Below are positions 54,481-64,000 of a DNA stretch of 64,000 nt, in pieces (position 1 is the first letter of the stretch; each line of letters begins with the position of its first letter). The position numbers and the translations under genes were made by a program. Location of the stretch: NCBI GenBank assembly GCA_022316685.1, contig JAKJHU010000038.1:293384-357383 (forward strand). Direction: 5' to 3'. Below the pieces are notes generated by a model. That model did no database searches. It was not told the DNA's origin and saw nothing but the letters and a program-made list of their open reading frames with translations. The DNA comes from Progne subis subis (taxonomy: Eukaryota; Chordata; Aves; Passeriformes; Hirundinidae).

Positions 54481-55259
54481 AAGATCAGAGGACACAGAGA
54501 TTTAAGTGTGAAAGGCTGTACTGTTGGCCTTGTTCCTTCACTTGTGTTTTTGGTTTTTCCAAGCTAGCTGACACACACATTCCGGCGCCTCTGGATAGAA
54601 GGAGCCAAACATAATTCCATGAAAGTGATAGGAAACTTCTTTGTATCAGTTTTCAAGTACACAAGATATTTTGATTACCATGGTAGGTTTTCCACTTAGA
54701 TCTAACCAGTGTCCCCACTGAGCTAAATGAACAACTGCTTTAGTATGGTCCAAGGCATGGACATATTTTACTGGATTTTTGCCATCACCTAATACAAAGA
54801 GAGCTTCCAGCTTTCCAGTTTTGTAGTCAGCATTGCATTATCTTGCATGTTCTTTTAGGAGCATTAGGATTAAAGTATTTTGATTAAAATAAACAGCTAC
54901 AGTATCTACCTTCGCTCCTCTTGTAGCAGTCTAAATACATTTTTGGTGTCATCTGTTCTTGGAGGAAAACACTGTGCCACTATACTTACCTGATGGGGGG
55001 TTGATAGCATCTCAGATTTTATCCACAATATTAAATAATGAGATCATAAAACAAATACAAGCTGAACTTTGTAAGCATGTAAGCCAAGCTTATTAAGTAT
55101 TTTGTCACTTAATATTTTGTCATTGTTAAGTAATTACTGAATTAAATATAGGGAACTTTATTGGAGAAATGATTAAGTGATCCAGATAAGTGCAATGTGT
55201 GGGTAAGATTTTGTTTTAAATTAAAAAGTACCAAGTGGGTATTCAAAGAGATATGGTTT

Positions 55260-55277
55260 AGTGGACTTTAGTCCACT
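55260..55277. repeat. Perfect 18-bp palindromic hairpin
   Basis: AGTGGACT and AGTCCACT are exact reverse complements separated by TT. It lies 30 bases before a CR1 fragment. The word GTGGACTTT recurs, imperfectly, about 26 bases further on. Confidence 0.85.
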
Positions 55278-55307
55278 TGAGTTTATGGTGGACTTTGCAG
55301 TGTTAAC

Positions 55308-55388
55308 AGTTGGACTTAATGATCTTAAAGGTCTAAAACCTTTCCTTAAAGGTATTTCCCAACCTAAGTGACTGTAGAATTTATGTAG
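55308..55388 (+). mobile_element. CR1 LINE 3'-end fragment with internal duplication
   Basis: GTTGGACTTAATGATCTTAA, then AGGTCT, and later TTCCCAACCTAAGTGACTGT followed by AGAATTTATG follow the order of the CR1 3' end (GGTTGGACT-GATGATCT-AGGTC-TTCCAACCT-ATTCTATG). The word CTTAAAGGT occurs twice (about 55,324 and 55,345), which suggests a small internal duplication. Strongly 5'-truncated. Confidence 0.65.
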
Positions 55389-57050
55389 CAAAATTCTAGA
55401 ACCTAGCATGAGAAATAACTTTCCCCACATGTTTTTAGTAGGAAACAGTAGTCTCTAATGCAGAGAATGTTGTTTTAAATATATGAATTTCAGGAGTGTA
55501 GAATTTGAAGCATCTTAAATTAGTGGCTTTAGAACACTGTTAGTAGTGTCTTACATGACTAGATCAGGAAGTGTGGGTTTGAGGAGTGAGAGGGGATAGG
55601 AGGTGAAGCATATTGCAGGTATCTTCCATCTGGTCTATGCTTATGCAGTGGTGATTTCAGGGACTTGCTATTACCCATTCTTGGAAGCTGTTGATTTGCA
55701 AAGCTGATGGTGCATTTGTCCTGGCTGAAAGGTATTCTAGACTCTAAAGCTCATCTGTGTACTGCTGTACTGGTAGGTGGTGAACTTTTTTTCTCTTCTT
55801 TCAGTACAGCAGGGATCTGCAGGCATCTGCGGTGGGTGGATCTGTATTTCCTAAAATCATGGACCGTCCAGTGGACTAGCTTAATTCAAGCTTCAGGTTT
55901 CCGTATCACTGGGATTTGACCAAACAGGCATCTTCACATTTGTCTTGGTAAAGTCCAGCTCCAACTCTGCTAATTCTATTTAGGAATTTGTTTGCATATA
56001 AAATGTTTCTGCTGAGTTGTAATGGTGTTTGGTGTAGATAGAAGACCTGGCTGAACTATTGCTCTGTAACTTCAGTAAGAAAGCCATCTGAGTCACCATG
56101 AGTTACTTGAATCAGGTTTGAGTGATGATTTTTGGATTTACATCCCATCTTTTACCACGTGCATCACCCTGTCAAACATGAACCCTTTTACTTGTGATCA
56201 GCCTTGCCTGAAAGGCAGTGGACATCTTGGGTGATCCTATATGTGGATGTGAAGGTAGTTTAAGTAGTAGCATCTCCCCAAGCTTATTGGCCTTTAACTC
56301 ACTCTTAGTGAGGCCAAACGCAGGCAAAGTGTCTGTTTAGTTACACCAGTCATGAAAGAATCAGAACTGGGTTCTACAGATAAAGATTAATCACTTTCAA
56401 AACAAGGCAACAAACCTTCACACAGAAGATTATCCTCCTTATAGACAATACGGGGCTTAGAGTTAATGAGCGATGATGGGCAGATACTGACAGGTGAACT
56501 ATTACAGGGCACATGAAATCCCTTTCCGACAGAGGTTAGTTAGTCAAATTTAGTGGTCTGACAGAGACTAGTCTCAGTTTTCCTAAAACGCTTACAAAAG
56601 TAATAATTATAAATGTATAAAAGACTTAGTTTTTTTTCTTGCAAAAAACACCCCAACCCAGTCTCTTTGCATTAATAGGGCAGCAACAGGCCAAGGTCTC
56701 TTGATCTTCCTGTAAGAGTTTACATCAAAAAATCTTCCCGTAGGTCAGAGACTCAGAAACTTAAGTTTCATGAGGTGTTACTGTAGGCTTTACTTCCCTG
56801 AAACCTTTTTCAGTTTCTTCTGGCATGGACCATGCTGGACCTTAAGATGGTCAGCTCATGAAAACTTGTCTTGTAGGTTCTCCATATTGAAAGACTGACC
56901 ATGTTTCATTGTTGAAGATGAAGCCAGCTAAAGCAGAGAATAAGTGTTCTGCCTGCTGTTCCAATAGATCAGACATCACACCACCTCTGAAATAGCCATG
57001 TTATTCTACTGGAAAATGAAGGAAATGTTAAATTATGCTGTTAAGTTATT

Positions 57051-57110
57051 GCTGCAGGTAAAAGTGATTCATCTCTTGCTACAGGTAAAATTGAACATCC
57101 TGCTGCAGGT
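57051..57110. repeat. Three spaced copies of GCTRCAGGT
   Basis: Copies start at 57,051, 57,078 and 57,102 (GCTGCAGGTAAAA, GCTACAGGTAAAA, GCTGCAGGTTTTT). The first two also read as perfect splice donors (CAG|GTAAAA), but no acceptor-bounded exon precedes them. Probably a small degenerate tandem repeat. Confidence 0.5.
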
Positions 57111-57982
57111 TTTTCCCCCTTTTTCCTGCCTTCCCTCTCTTAGATTTTTGCATTAATTTCACACTGAAGAAAGGTACCTGTAGTTCAGTTTTTTAGTCCA
57201 GGCTTAGGACTGCTGCTCCTACTTAATGGTGAAGCTAAACCATCAAAAAATTACTTGTTTTTGAATACTGGTTTTAGTTGCTCTCTGAAGAAAGAAGATC
57301 TCTGTTCCTCTCTTCTGCATGTACATTTGAGTCCTTGCAACGGGCTACTTTAAAGAATAATTCTACCTTTAAGTAAACAGTGTACTTCTGTGCAGTGCTT
57401 TTTATGCCACTGTATCTTGAAGAACTTTGCAGAACTGCTGTACAGTGCCCACCAAAACCATACACAAGAAATGAAACATACATACTGTCTTGTGTATGTT
57501 CAGAGAAACTCAGCCAGAATCTGTTTTACTGGAACTGATACTACTCTTTCAGAAGTACTTTATTGTTATGGCCTTGCACTCTCAGATCCGTCTTAGAACA
57601 AATGATACACATGCACAGAATTAAAGCTTTATGTGTGATTCAGAGTACACACTAGCTAAACTGTTACCATGTAGGGTTATGCTACTTTTTTAACGAATCC
57701 AAAATTCTTTTCGTTCCTCCTGTGTAAAATATAGGCATTTGCCATTATTCTACAGTGCTGCAGTATTTTTGATATATTAACCAAAGGTGAATGTTTAGCA
57801 CAACCATGGCTTTAGGCACACACCTCGCTCCAGCCCTGAGTGGGGGTGTGTTGAGAGAATCTCGCCTTTACAGGGCTTTGGAGCGCTGATTATTCCAAAA
57901 GTTAGATGTGAAAGCGCACAAACGCCTTGCCGCTGAGGGAAGCCTTGCAGTGGCTTAGTCTCTACGTTGTGCCTGCTATCTT

Positions 57983-57993
57983 CAGATGGCGGC
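57983..57993 (+). promoter_or_regulatory. YY1-type motif CAGATGGCGGC
   Basis: Differs by one base from the YY1 consensus AAGATGGCGGC, which marks many TATA-less promoters close to the start site. It lies at the upstream edge of the second GC-rich region, 0.1 kb before the minisatellite. It could mark an upstream start of the next gene. Confidence 0.35.
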
Positions 57994-58120
57994 CCTCCTG
58001 CAGATCCTGCCGCAGTATTTGGGCATCTAATCCTCAGCTCTCCTCAGCCACGGCCGCACAAATCCTGCTCCCACTACGAGGGCTTTGCCCGTCGTGCCGC
58101 GCACAGCCATGGCTCGGCCG

Positions 58121-59158
58121 ACCATGCCGCGCTTCGGCCAACGTGCTGCGCGTCGGCCGGCCATGGCGCACTTCGGCCAACGTGCTGCGCGTCGGCCAGC
58201 CATGCCGCACTTTGGCCAGCCATGCCGCACTTCGGCCAACGTGCTGCGCGTCGGCCAGCCATGCCGCACTTCAGCCAACGTGCTGCGCGTCGGCCGGCCA
58301 TGGCGCACTTCGGCCAACGTGCTGCGCGTCGGCCAGCCATGCCGCACTTTGGCCAGCCATGCCGCACTTCGGCCAACGTGCTGCGCGTCGGCCAGCCATG
58401 GCGCACTTCGGCCAACGTGCTGCGCGTCGGCCAGCCATGGCGCACTTCGGCCAACGTGCTGCGCGTCGGCCAGCCATGCTGCACTTTGGCCAGCCATGGC
58501 GCACTTCGGCCAACGTGCTGCGCGTCGGCCAGCCATGCTGCACTTTGGCCAGCCATGCCGCACTTCGGCCAACGTGCTGCGCGTCGGCCAGCCATGCCGC
58601 ACTTCGGCCAACGTGCTGCGCGTCGGCCAGCCATGCCGCACTTCGGCCAACGTGCTGCGCGTCGGCCGGCCATGGCGCACTTCGGCCAACGTGCTGCGCG
58701 TCGGCCAGCCATGCCGCACTTCGGCCAACGTGCTGCGCGTCGGCCAGCCATGGCGCACTTCGGCCAACGTGCTGCGTGTCGGCCAGCCATGCCGCACTTC
58801 GGCCAACGTGCTGCGCGTCGGCCAGCCATGGCGCACTTCGGCCAGCCATGCCGCACTTCGGCCAACGTGCTGCGCGTCGGCCAGCCATGGCGCACTTCGG
58901 CCAGCCATGCCGCACTTTGGCCAACGTGCTGCGCGTCGGCCAGCCATGCCGCGCTTCGGCCAACGTGCTGCGCGTCGGCCAGCCATGGCGCACTTCGGCC
59001 AACGTGCTGCGCGTCGGCCAGCCATGGCGCACTTCGCGTAGCCATGCCGTGCTTCGACCAGCCATGTCTCGCTTCGGACAGCTATGCCGCGCTTCGCCCA
59101 GCATGCCTTGCTCCGGCCGGTCATCCCGCGCTTCGCCCGGCCATGCCGCGGCCCGGCG
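58121..59158. repeat. CpG-rich minisatellite, 39-bp dimer of diverged 20-mer and 19-mer
   Basis: Unit A is GCCATGCCGCACTTCGGCCA (20 bp) or its GCCATGGCGC variant. Unit B is ACGTGCTGCGCGTCGGCCA (19 bp). From 58,121 to 59,040 I count 20 AB dimers (39 bp) and 7 lone A monomers, which sum exactly to 920 bp. From 59,041 to 59,158 follow six degenerate monomers of about 20 bp. B aligns to A at 14 of 18 positions after a one-base deletion, so the dimer arose from an older 20-mer repeat. Each dimer has about six CpGs. All six frames are open across the core because the consensus contains no stop triplet on either strand; the long open frames here (up to 480 codons) are not genes. Confidence 0.97.
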
Positions 59159-59880
59159 CGGGGTCGCTGTTGGGAGCGGGGAAGGGAGCCCCGCCCAGCC
59201 CCACCCCCGCGCCGCGTGACCGCCCCGCCCCCCCGCGGAGGTGTCAGCGCGGCTCTCGCGAGAGGTGACGGAAGCCCGCGGGGGACCCGGCCTTTAATGT
59301 GCGGTCCAGCCGCGTTCCCGGTGAGTTTGTAAACACGGCCCGGCCCGCTCGGCCCGGCGCGGCGGCTCCTCCTCCCTCCGCGCCGCGGCGGTGCCGGGCG
59401 GGCGCAGGCGGCGGGGCAGGAGCGGCGCGGCGCGGCGGTGGGCGGGGGATGCCCGAGAGGCAGTAACATGGCGCCGCCGCTCCTCTCCGCGGCAGCCCCC
59501 TCCCCCAGCGCGGCCTGCGGCTCCCGCCGCCCCTAGAGCGGGGCGGGGCGGCCCGGCCGGCGCCGCGGACACCGGTACCCGCCCGGAGGTAGGGCCTGGC
59601 GGGCGGCCCGGGATGCGGGGCGGTGAGGCGAGGGGGTGGGTGAAGCAGGGCTGTAGCGCATCCGGGAGCGGGTGCCCCACGGGGGCATCGCCGGGAGCTG
59701 CCCCGGGCCCGCGGCGCGGAGGGCGGGAGGAGTGGGCAGCCAGGCCTCGCCTTTCCGCCTCGCCTCTGCTCCGGAGGCCGCCTCCGTCTGCATCCGTCTT
59801 CGTCTCTGAAGGGGAACGGTCCGTGCCGATGCTGGCGCGGAGAAGGGTACGGGTGTGGGGGATGCTGGGCGGGGGGTAAG
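59159..59880 (+). promoter_or_regulatory. ATF2: CpG-island promoter of the next gene (probably ATF2)
   Basis: This is very GC- and CpG-rich unique sequence without a TATA box. It contains a perfect CTCTCGCGAGAG palindrome (59,253-59,264), GC boxes (for example around 59,221-59,235 and 59,540) and an ATGGCGCCG YY1-like word near 59,468. Possible first-exon donors are CCCG|GTGAGTTT at 59,321, GGAG|GTAGGG at 59,589 and AAGG|GTACGG near 59,847. The assignment to ATF2 rests on conserved gene order (ATP5MC3 then ATF2, same orientation), not on coding sequence. Confidence 0.6.
59253..59264. promoter_or_regulatory. TCTCGCGAGA palindrome
   Basis: An exact 12-bp palindrome containing the TCTCGCGAGA element found in many TATA-less CpG-island promoters, usually near the start of transcription. 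A CRE-half-like GTGACGG follows directly (59,266). Confidence 0.7.
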
Positions 59881-62800
59881 AACCGCTTTTCTGCGCCAGA
59901 GGGAGGTGTCGACCTGGCTGGTATCTGGCCACGGAGCTGAAACTCCTGGACCAGTTGTCTCGTTGGCTTTGCCTGTTATTGTGCATAATGCCTCTCGAGT
60001 TGTCAAATAAAAGGTCTCTGAAGCTTTCACGTGAAAAAACATATCATCAGACCTTCAGTTAGTGATAACTGCACGTTATTTTAGGCACAAATGCTTTATG
60101 TCAAGATGTAACCGCATGTTTGGAGTTAGAGGAAATGTGTGCTGCCATGTTGGTTCTGCAGTCTTACTCGTTCTACAGCGTTTTTGCATCCCTGTTCTTG
60201 GGAGACCCATTAGTGTGTTTTTATACCCTGTTCATGCAGTCTATGTCCTTCACTTGCTTTTCCTTCTGTTGCTTTCTCCTAGAGGAGTTTATCTTCCAGT
60301 AGTGATACTGTCACCTGTTTTCTTGCGCTGAAATGAGAAATTTGAATCATCTGAACGTTTTGAAACATCCTCTACTTTCCAAACAGTGACCACAAACATG
60401 GCTGAAATGTATTTTCTTTAGCACCCTTTAAAACAGTGGTTTTGTTTTCGTTTTGACATATTCTACTCATGGCAGCGAATGTCACGTCCGCACTTCTTGC
60501 TGAGCATAAAGCCAGATAAGAGGTAATAAAAGCAAATGTTCTGAAGTTTGGGTCATAAGACTTCTAGGTCTGGTTAGATGCTAAATTCAGCACGAGCTGA
60601 TAGGATCAGACCAGTCCTTGTGGTTCTGGTCTTCCACAGGTGTTCCAGATGGAATTTCTTCAGCCATCCACTGAAACAGGTGGCTGTTAATGGACAGAGG
60701 GGACAAACTGTAGTCCAGTTTGGCATTCACTTGAATTAATTCTGAAGCGTTTATAGTTATGCAGTCCAGAATCAAAATTGTCGTCTTGTTAAAAAAACTA
60801 AACAATAATTTTGTCGGGGACTGGTTGTTATATAATGCTTCAAAAGAATTGTCAACTAATAAGAAACCTTAATGTGTACATAGAGTGAAGCAGCTCTCTT
60901 AAAAATGCCTTGGCATTTTATGTTTCAATACTGACGTGTCATGCTAATGCTTAATCAAGTAGTTGAGCTCTTGATCTTCTTCACAATGTAGTAGATATTT
61001 CTACCCTGACTTGAATTCTAGGATGTTTAGTAGGTCTTTTCCCAGAAACTTCTGGACTGTGTGGTATCTAATATAAGATACTTTTGGATCTTAAATTTCA
61101 TCACACATACTTTATTAATAATCTTGTTTTTCACGCTGCTTTTCTTTTGTGACCACATTGAACAGCATGAACTATGATATTATTTTCATTCTTATTTCAT
61201 TAAATTTTGAATGTGCCTAGTGCTAAAAATTGCTTTTCTTTTTTTTTTTTCTTCTACACTTAATTAACTTAAACTTACAAAAGTACATTTTTACCTCTGT
61301 GAAGTTTTCCTAACTTATTTATGATATCAACATTCTTAGTGGTTTCTTGACGTAGTCTTGAATTTCTGTATAAAAACTATGCATTTTCTATTTTCAGAAG
61401 AGCAAATATGATTCAATACTTTTAACTTTTATTTTAATATTTAATAGATTTCAGGTTACCATTGTTCTGCATAACTGAACTGTACCTGTTTCACATATAA
61501 CATGCACTCTCAGGAGGCTCTGGATATAGTTAGTTAGTTAGAAATATTAGTCAATATTTAATAATTATGCAGTAAATGCCTTTTTTCCCCCCCACATTTG
61601 TGCTGTACTGTTTTCAGCTTTGTTCAGTGTCAGCTTCAGTTCGGCCTGAGAACTTTTCCTTTAGCTTCGCTTCAGATAAGAGCTTTTCTTAAACAAGGCA
61701 TTCCAAGCAATATATTCTGTTTCCTTCCTAGGTAAATCCAATGGTCATTTATATAAATGCTTACAGGAAAGAAAAAGATCATTCTATTTTAATGAGCAAG
61801 AGGAATCCTGTAGTGACATATCTGATATATTTGAAGATTTTTAGAATTAAATTCTTAATTAATTAATTGTATTTTAGACTTCAGGGATGCAATCTAAGAA
61901 AATGTGAAAAAAGTAAACTTTTTAAAAATTTGTTGAAACAAGTGTAGAAAAACAAGGTTGGTTGAAAAGCGGTTGAAAATGTTCAGACCTAGATAACTAG
62001 AAACCTAGAACTGGGGAAAGCAAGCTCTAATATCTCTGTAAGCAAATTGTGAGAAGATGGGAGGAATAGTAACCCTTCTACATTTCTTTTGTGAGGTTCA
62101 TTGACATTTCCCTAATCAACAAGAGCTGTATTCTCACAGCCTGAATTTTTAGTAAGTTAAAATCAGGGGTGTCTCCTGAAAAATACTTAAGCTAGAGGGT
62201 TGAATTAGAAGCCACCATGTTCAGCCAACAGGACGTGTTAGGCCTGAGGACCTCTCTTTATGCCATTAGTGTTCTCTGTTTACCAGAAATGTATCTTGTG
62301 GAAGAAGCCACTCCTGCAGCTGAAGGTATTTAATTGCTTTGTTTCTGTATATAAGACTGTCTGTCCAGCTGGCTGCCTTGTTCTCATTGGAACTTGTTGA
62401 GTCAATCATCCTTTCTTTTGTCATCTTTTCTCCTTGTCCAGGTGTTCTGCCCTTTATAGAATTTAGACAAATGGGGGAAGGTATGGAATTAACTTTAGAT
62501 GTCAGATACTAGCAGTTAATTAATAATATCAGCAAAAGTGCCTAACATTTGACTTTTTAAAAGAAAAAACCTGAACCTTATGCTAGCAGCGTAACATGAA
62601 GAAGGAGCTCCTGTTTTCCTGTTTGCCAGCCATTGCTAGTTATGAACTTTAAATATTCTGGACTATGGCTTATAGTTTTCTGACAGAATCTACAAGGTAA
62701 CTTTCTGCCAATCCCACTTTCATTATGATGAGGAATGCTTTAATTTTTCAAGTTTTATTTGCTCATGGTTCAGTTTTATGTTTTAGGAATGCCAAATACA

Positions 62801-64000
62801 ACAGTGTTGCACAAATACAGTCAGATCACTTCTAGAAGTGCCCTGTAATGGTCAAGTATTAATTACACTGGTTTTGTTTCATCTTTCTTATTTTGCTTTA
62901 CAGGAAACAGAAAATACAGCTCCAGTCTCTCCAGGTAAGTAGAGCAATGGGGTTTTCTTATTTTTAAAATACAAATTACTTTTTTTTCAGATTAATGTAA
63001 CTTCTTAAGTGGTGTATTCTAACTACTGACTTCTGATTTTTATTGAAATCACGACTTGCAAATCTACCTGTACAGAAAATTCTAGACATAAAGATAGACT
63101 CAAATGTGGGAAGTGATTAAAATTTATTATGTGAATGCTATATGCAAGTGTTGAAAGTATAAAGACACTATGTTAATTTTGATTTTTGTTATTACTTGTT
63201 TGGTTAGAAAACAAAAATAGGTACCTCCCCCCTATCTAATGACATCTTGGAAGGAGCTAAGCAAAACACTAAATTCAGCTGTCCAGGTAACCATTAAGAG
63301 AGCATTACTCTTTACTGTGGCAGATATGTTCAGTTCACTTCACTTTGAATAAGTATGTGCTCTTAAGTAGAACTCTTAAAAGTTGATAAAAATTTTGACC
63401 CGATTCTTTTATGTGTCAGTTTCCTATTATAAAATGAAGCTTTAAAGTAAAGTCTTACATTACCCAAAGTAGTTATGCACTATGGTGAGATAACAGAAAA
63501 ATTTAGTAAGTGTTAATGATTCTCTTTACAGTAAGGCTTTATATCTTGCAGTAAAAGGGGGCACAGTCCCAGATCCAGTGTAATGAATGAGAGGAAGTGT
63601 TGACTAGACACGATCAGTCTTGAGGAAATGCAAACATCCGTAGGAAAATGCATCACTGGTACTGTAACATAAGCATTTTGTAGTGTTTGGGCTCAGAGGA
63701 GACTGAATACAGATGGGCTACTCTAATTCTGACTTGTCTCAATGGCCTGGTACAGTTTTTGTCCCAACTTCCATCTTTTTCAAACCAGAATGTACAGATG
63801 TTTCTTGCATTGGAGCCACATGCCAGTGGTCAGTGTAGCTGCATGGCTTGAGTCTGCTTCTCGTGGAAGCAGTAGGAGATAAATCAGTTACTGCTGTGGC
63901 TGCAGACTGACAGATTGTCCTCTGTGGACTGTCCAGTTTAGGAGGGTGACAGGCTTGTGAGAATATGCTTCTCTTCTTGCATGTTGGCCAGGAGGAGAAT
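59881..64000 (+). other. ATF2: Presumed 5' intronic or upstream region of ATF2; no coding exon seen
   Basis: This is AT-rich sequence after the CpG island. I looked for the N-terminal zinc-finger region and start of ATF2 and did not find it, so any ATF2 coding exon must lie beyond the window. Short open stretches at 60,062-60,331 overlap on both strands and look like chance. A tiny exon candidate at 62,904 is listed separately. Confidence 0.4.
62904..62934 (+). other. ATF2: Candidate 31-base non-coding exon
   Basis: A T-rich tract ending TTTACAG (62,903) and a consensus donor CCAG|GTAAGT (62,935) bracket 31 bases. Both sites are strong and correctly oriented for a gene starting at the CpG island. 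The exon has no ATG and would be part of the 5' leader. Chance pairing of sites is the alternative. Confidence 0.35.

Larger units (their letters stand above)
54486..57980. other. Intergenic DNA between ATP5MC3 and the next CpG-island gene
   Basis: No gene is recognised; open stretches are 70 codons or fewer. It contains an 18-bp palindrome (55,260), a CR1 fragment (55,308) and a short repeat with CAGGTAAA words (57,051). If the next gene is ATF2, this is a compact head-to-tail spacing, with both genes on the plus strand. Confidence 0.6.

Noticed and set aside
58121..59040. Minisatellite as a CRISPR-like array
   Set aside because: There are no unique spacers. Both parts of the unit are variants of one repeat, and the genome is eukaryotic.
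57927..59469. Very long open frames on both strands (up to 433 codons plus, 480 codons minus)
   Set aside because: They are by-products of a stop-free minisatellite unit. The same DNA is open in six frames, and the predicted peptides are pure repeats.
59294..60042. Arg/Pro-rich frames in the second CpG island (162-230 codons)
   Set aside because: Same composition effect. They overlap on opposite strands and no homology is recognised.
59881..64000. An ATF2 coding exon within the window
   Set aside because: No stretch resembling the ATF2 start or its N-terminal zinc finger was found in any frame.

Overview
This is a vertebrate nuclear window, most likely from a bird. The evidence is one multi-exon gene with GT-AG introns, two CpG islands in otherwise AT-rich DNA, very sparse repeats, and two short pieces that look like the 3' end of the avian CR1 LINE. 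There are no bacterial-style operons. Almost all short ATG-to-stop stretches are chance or shadows of non-coding DNA.

Layout. Bases 1 to about 50,640 hold no protein-coding gene that I can recognise. They form an AT-rich gene desert with a few homopolymer or A/C-rich tracts, one CR1 remnant, one GC-richer block that may be an old solo LTR, and several stretches whose texture suggests conserved non-coding elements. Bases 50,640-54,480 are a complete nuclear gene for subunit c of mitochondrial ATP synthase. It is the ATP5MC3 (ATP5G3) paralogue, with a CpG-island promoter, one 5' non-coding exon, four coding exons, 141 codons and a poly(A) signal. Bases 54,480-57,980 are intergenic. Bases 58,121-59,158 are a CpG-rich minisatellite built on a 20-bp/19-bp dimer. 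It runs into a second CpG island (about 59,160-59,880), which I take to be the promoter of the next gene. The rest, to 64,000, is most simply its 5' non-coding region and first intron, with one tiny candidate exon at 62,904-62,934.

Context. In tetrapods ATP5MC3 is followed in the same orientation by ATF2. On its other side lies the long desert leading to LNPK, EVX2 and the HOXD cluster (the centromeric regulatory domain, C-DOM, with digit and genital enhancers). If that synteny holds, bases 1-50,640 are the ATP5MC3-proximal end of the HOXD regulatory desert, and the island at 59.2 kb is the ATF2 promoter. No ATF2 coding exon lies inside the window, so that assignment is an inference. Possible CTCF and HOX13-type sites in the desert fit this picture but are only motif matches by eye.

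No previously undescribed protein system is visible. The most distinctive object is the minisatellite: all six reading frames are open across its core, and it has a traceable monomer-to-dimer history directly upstream of a promoter.
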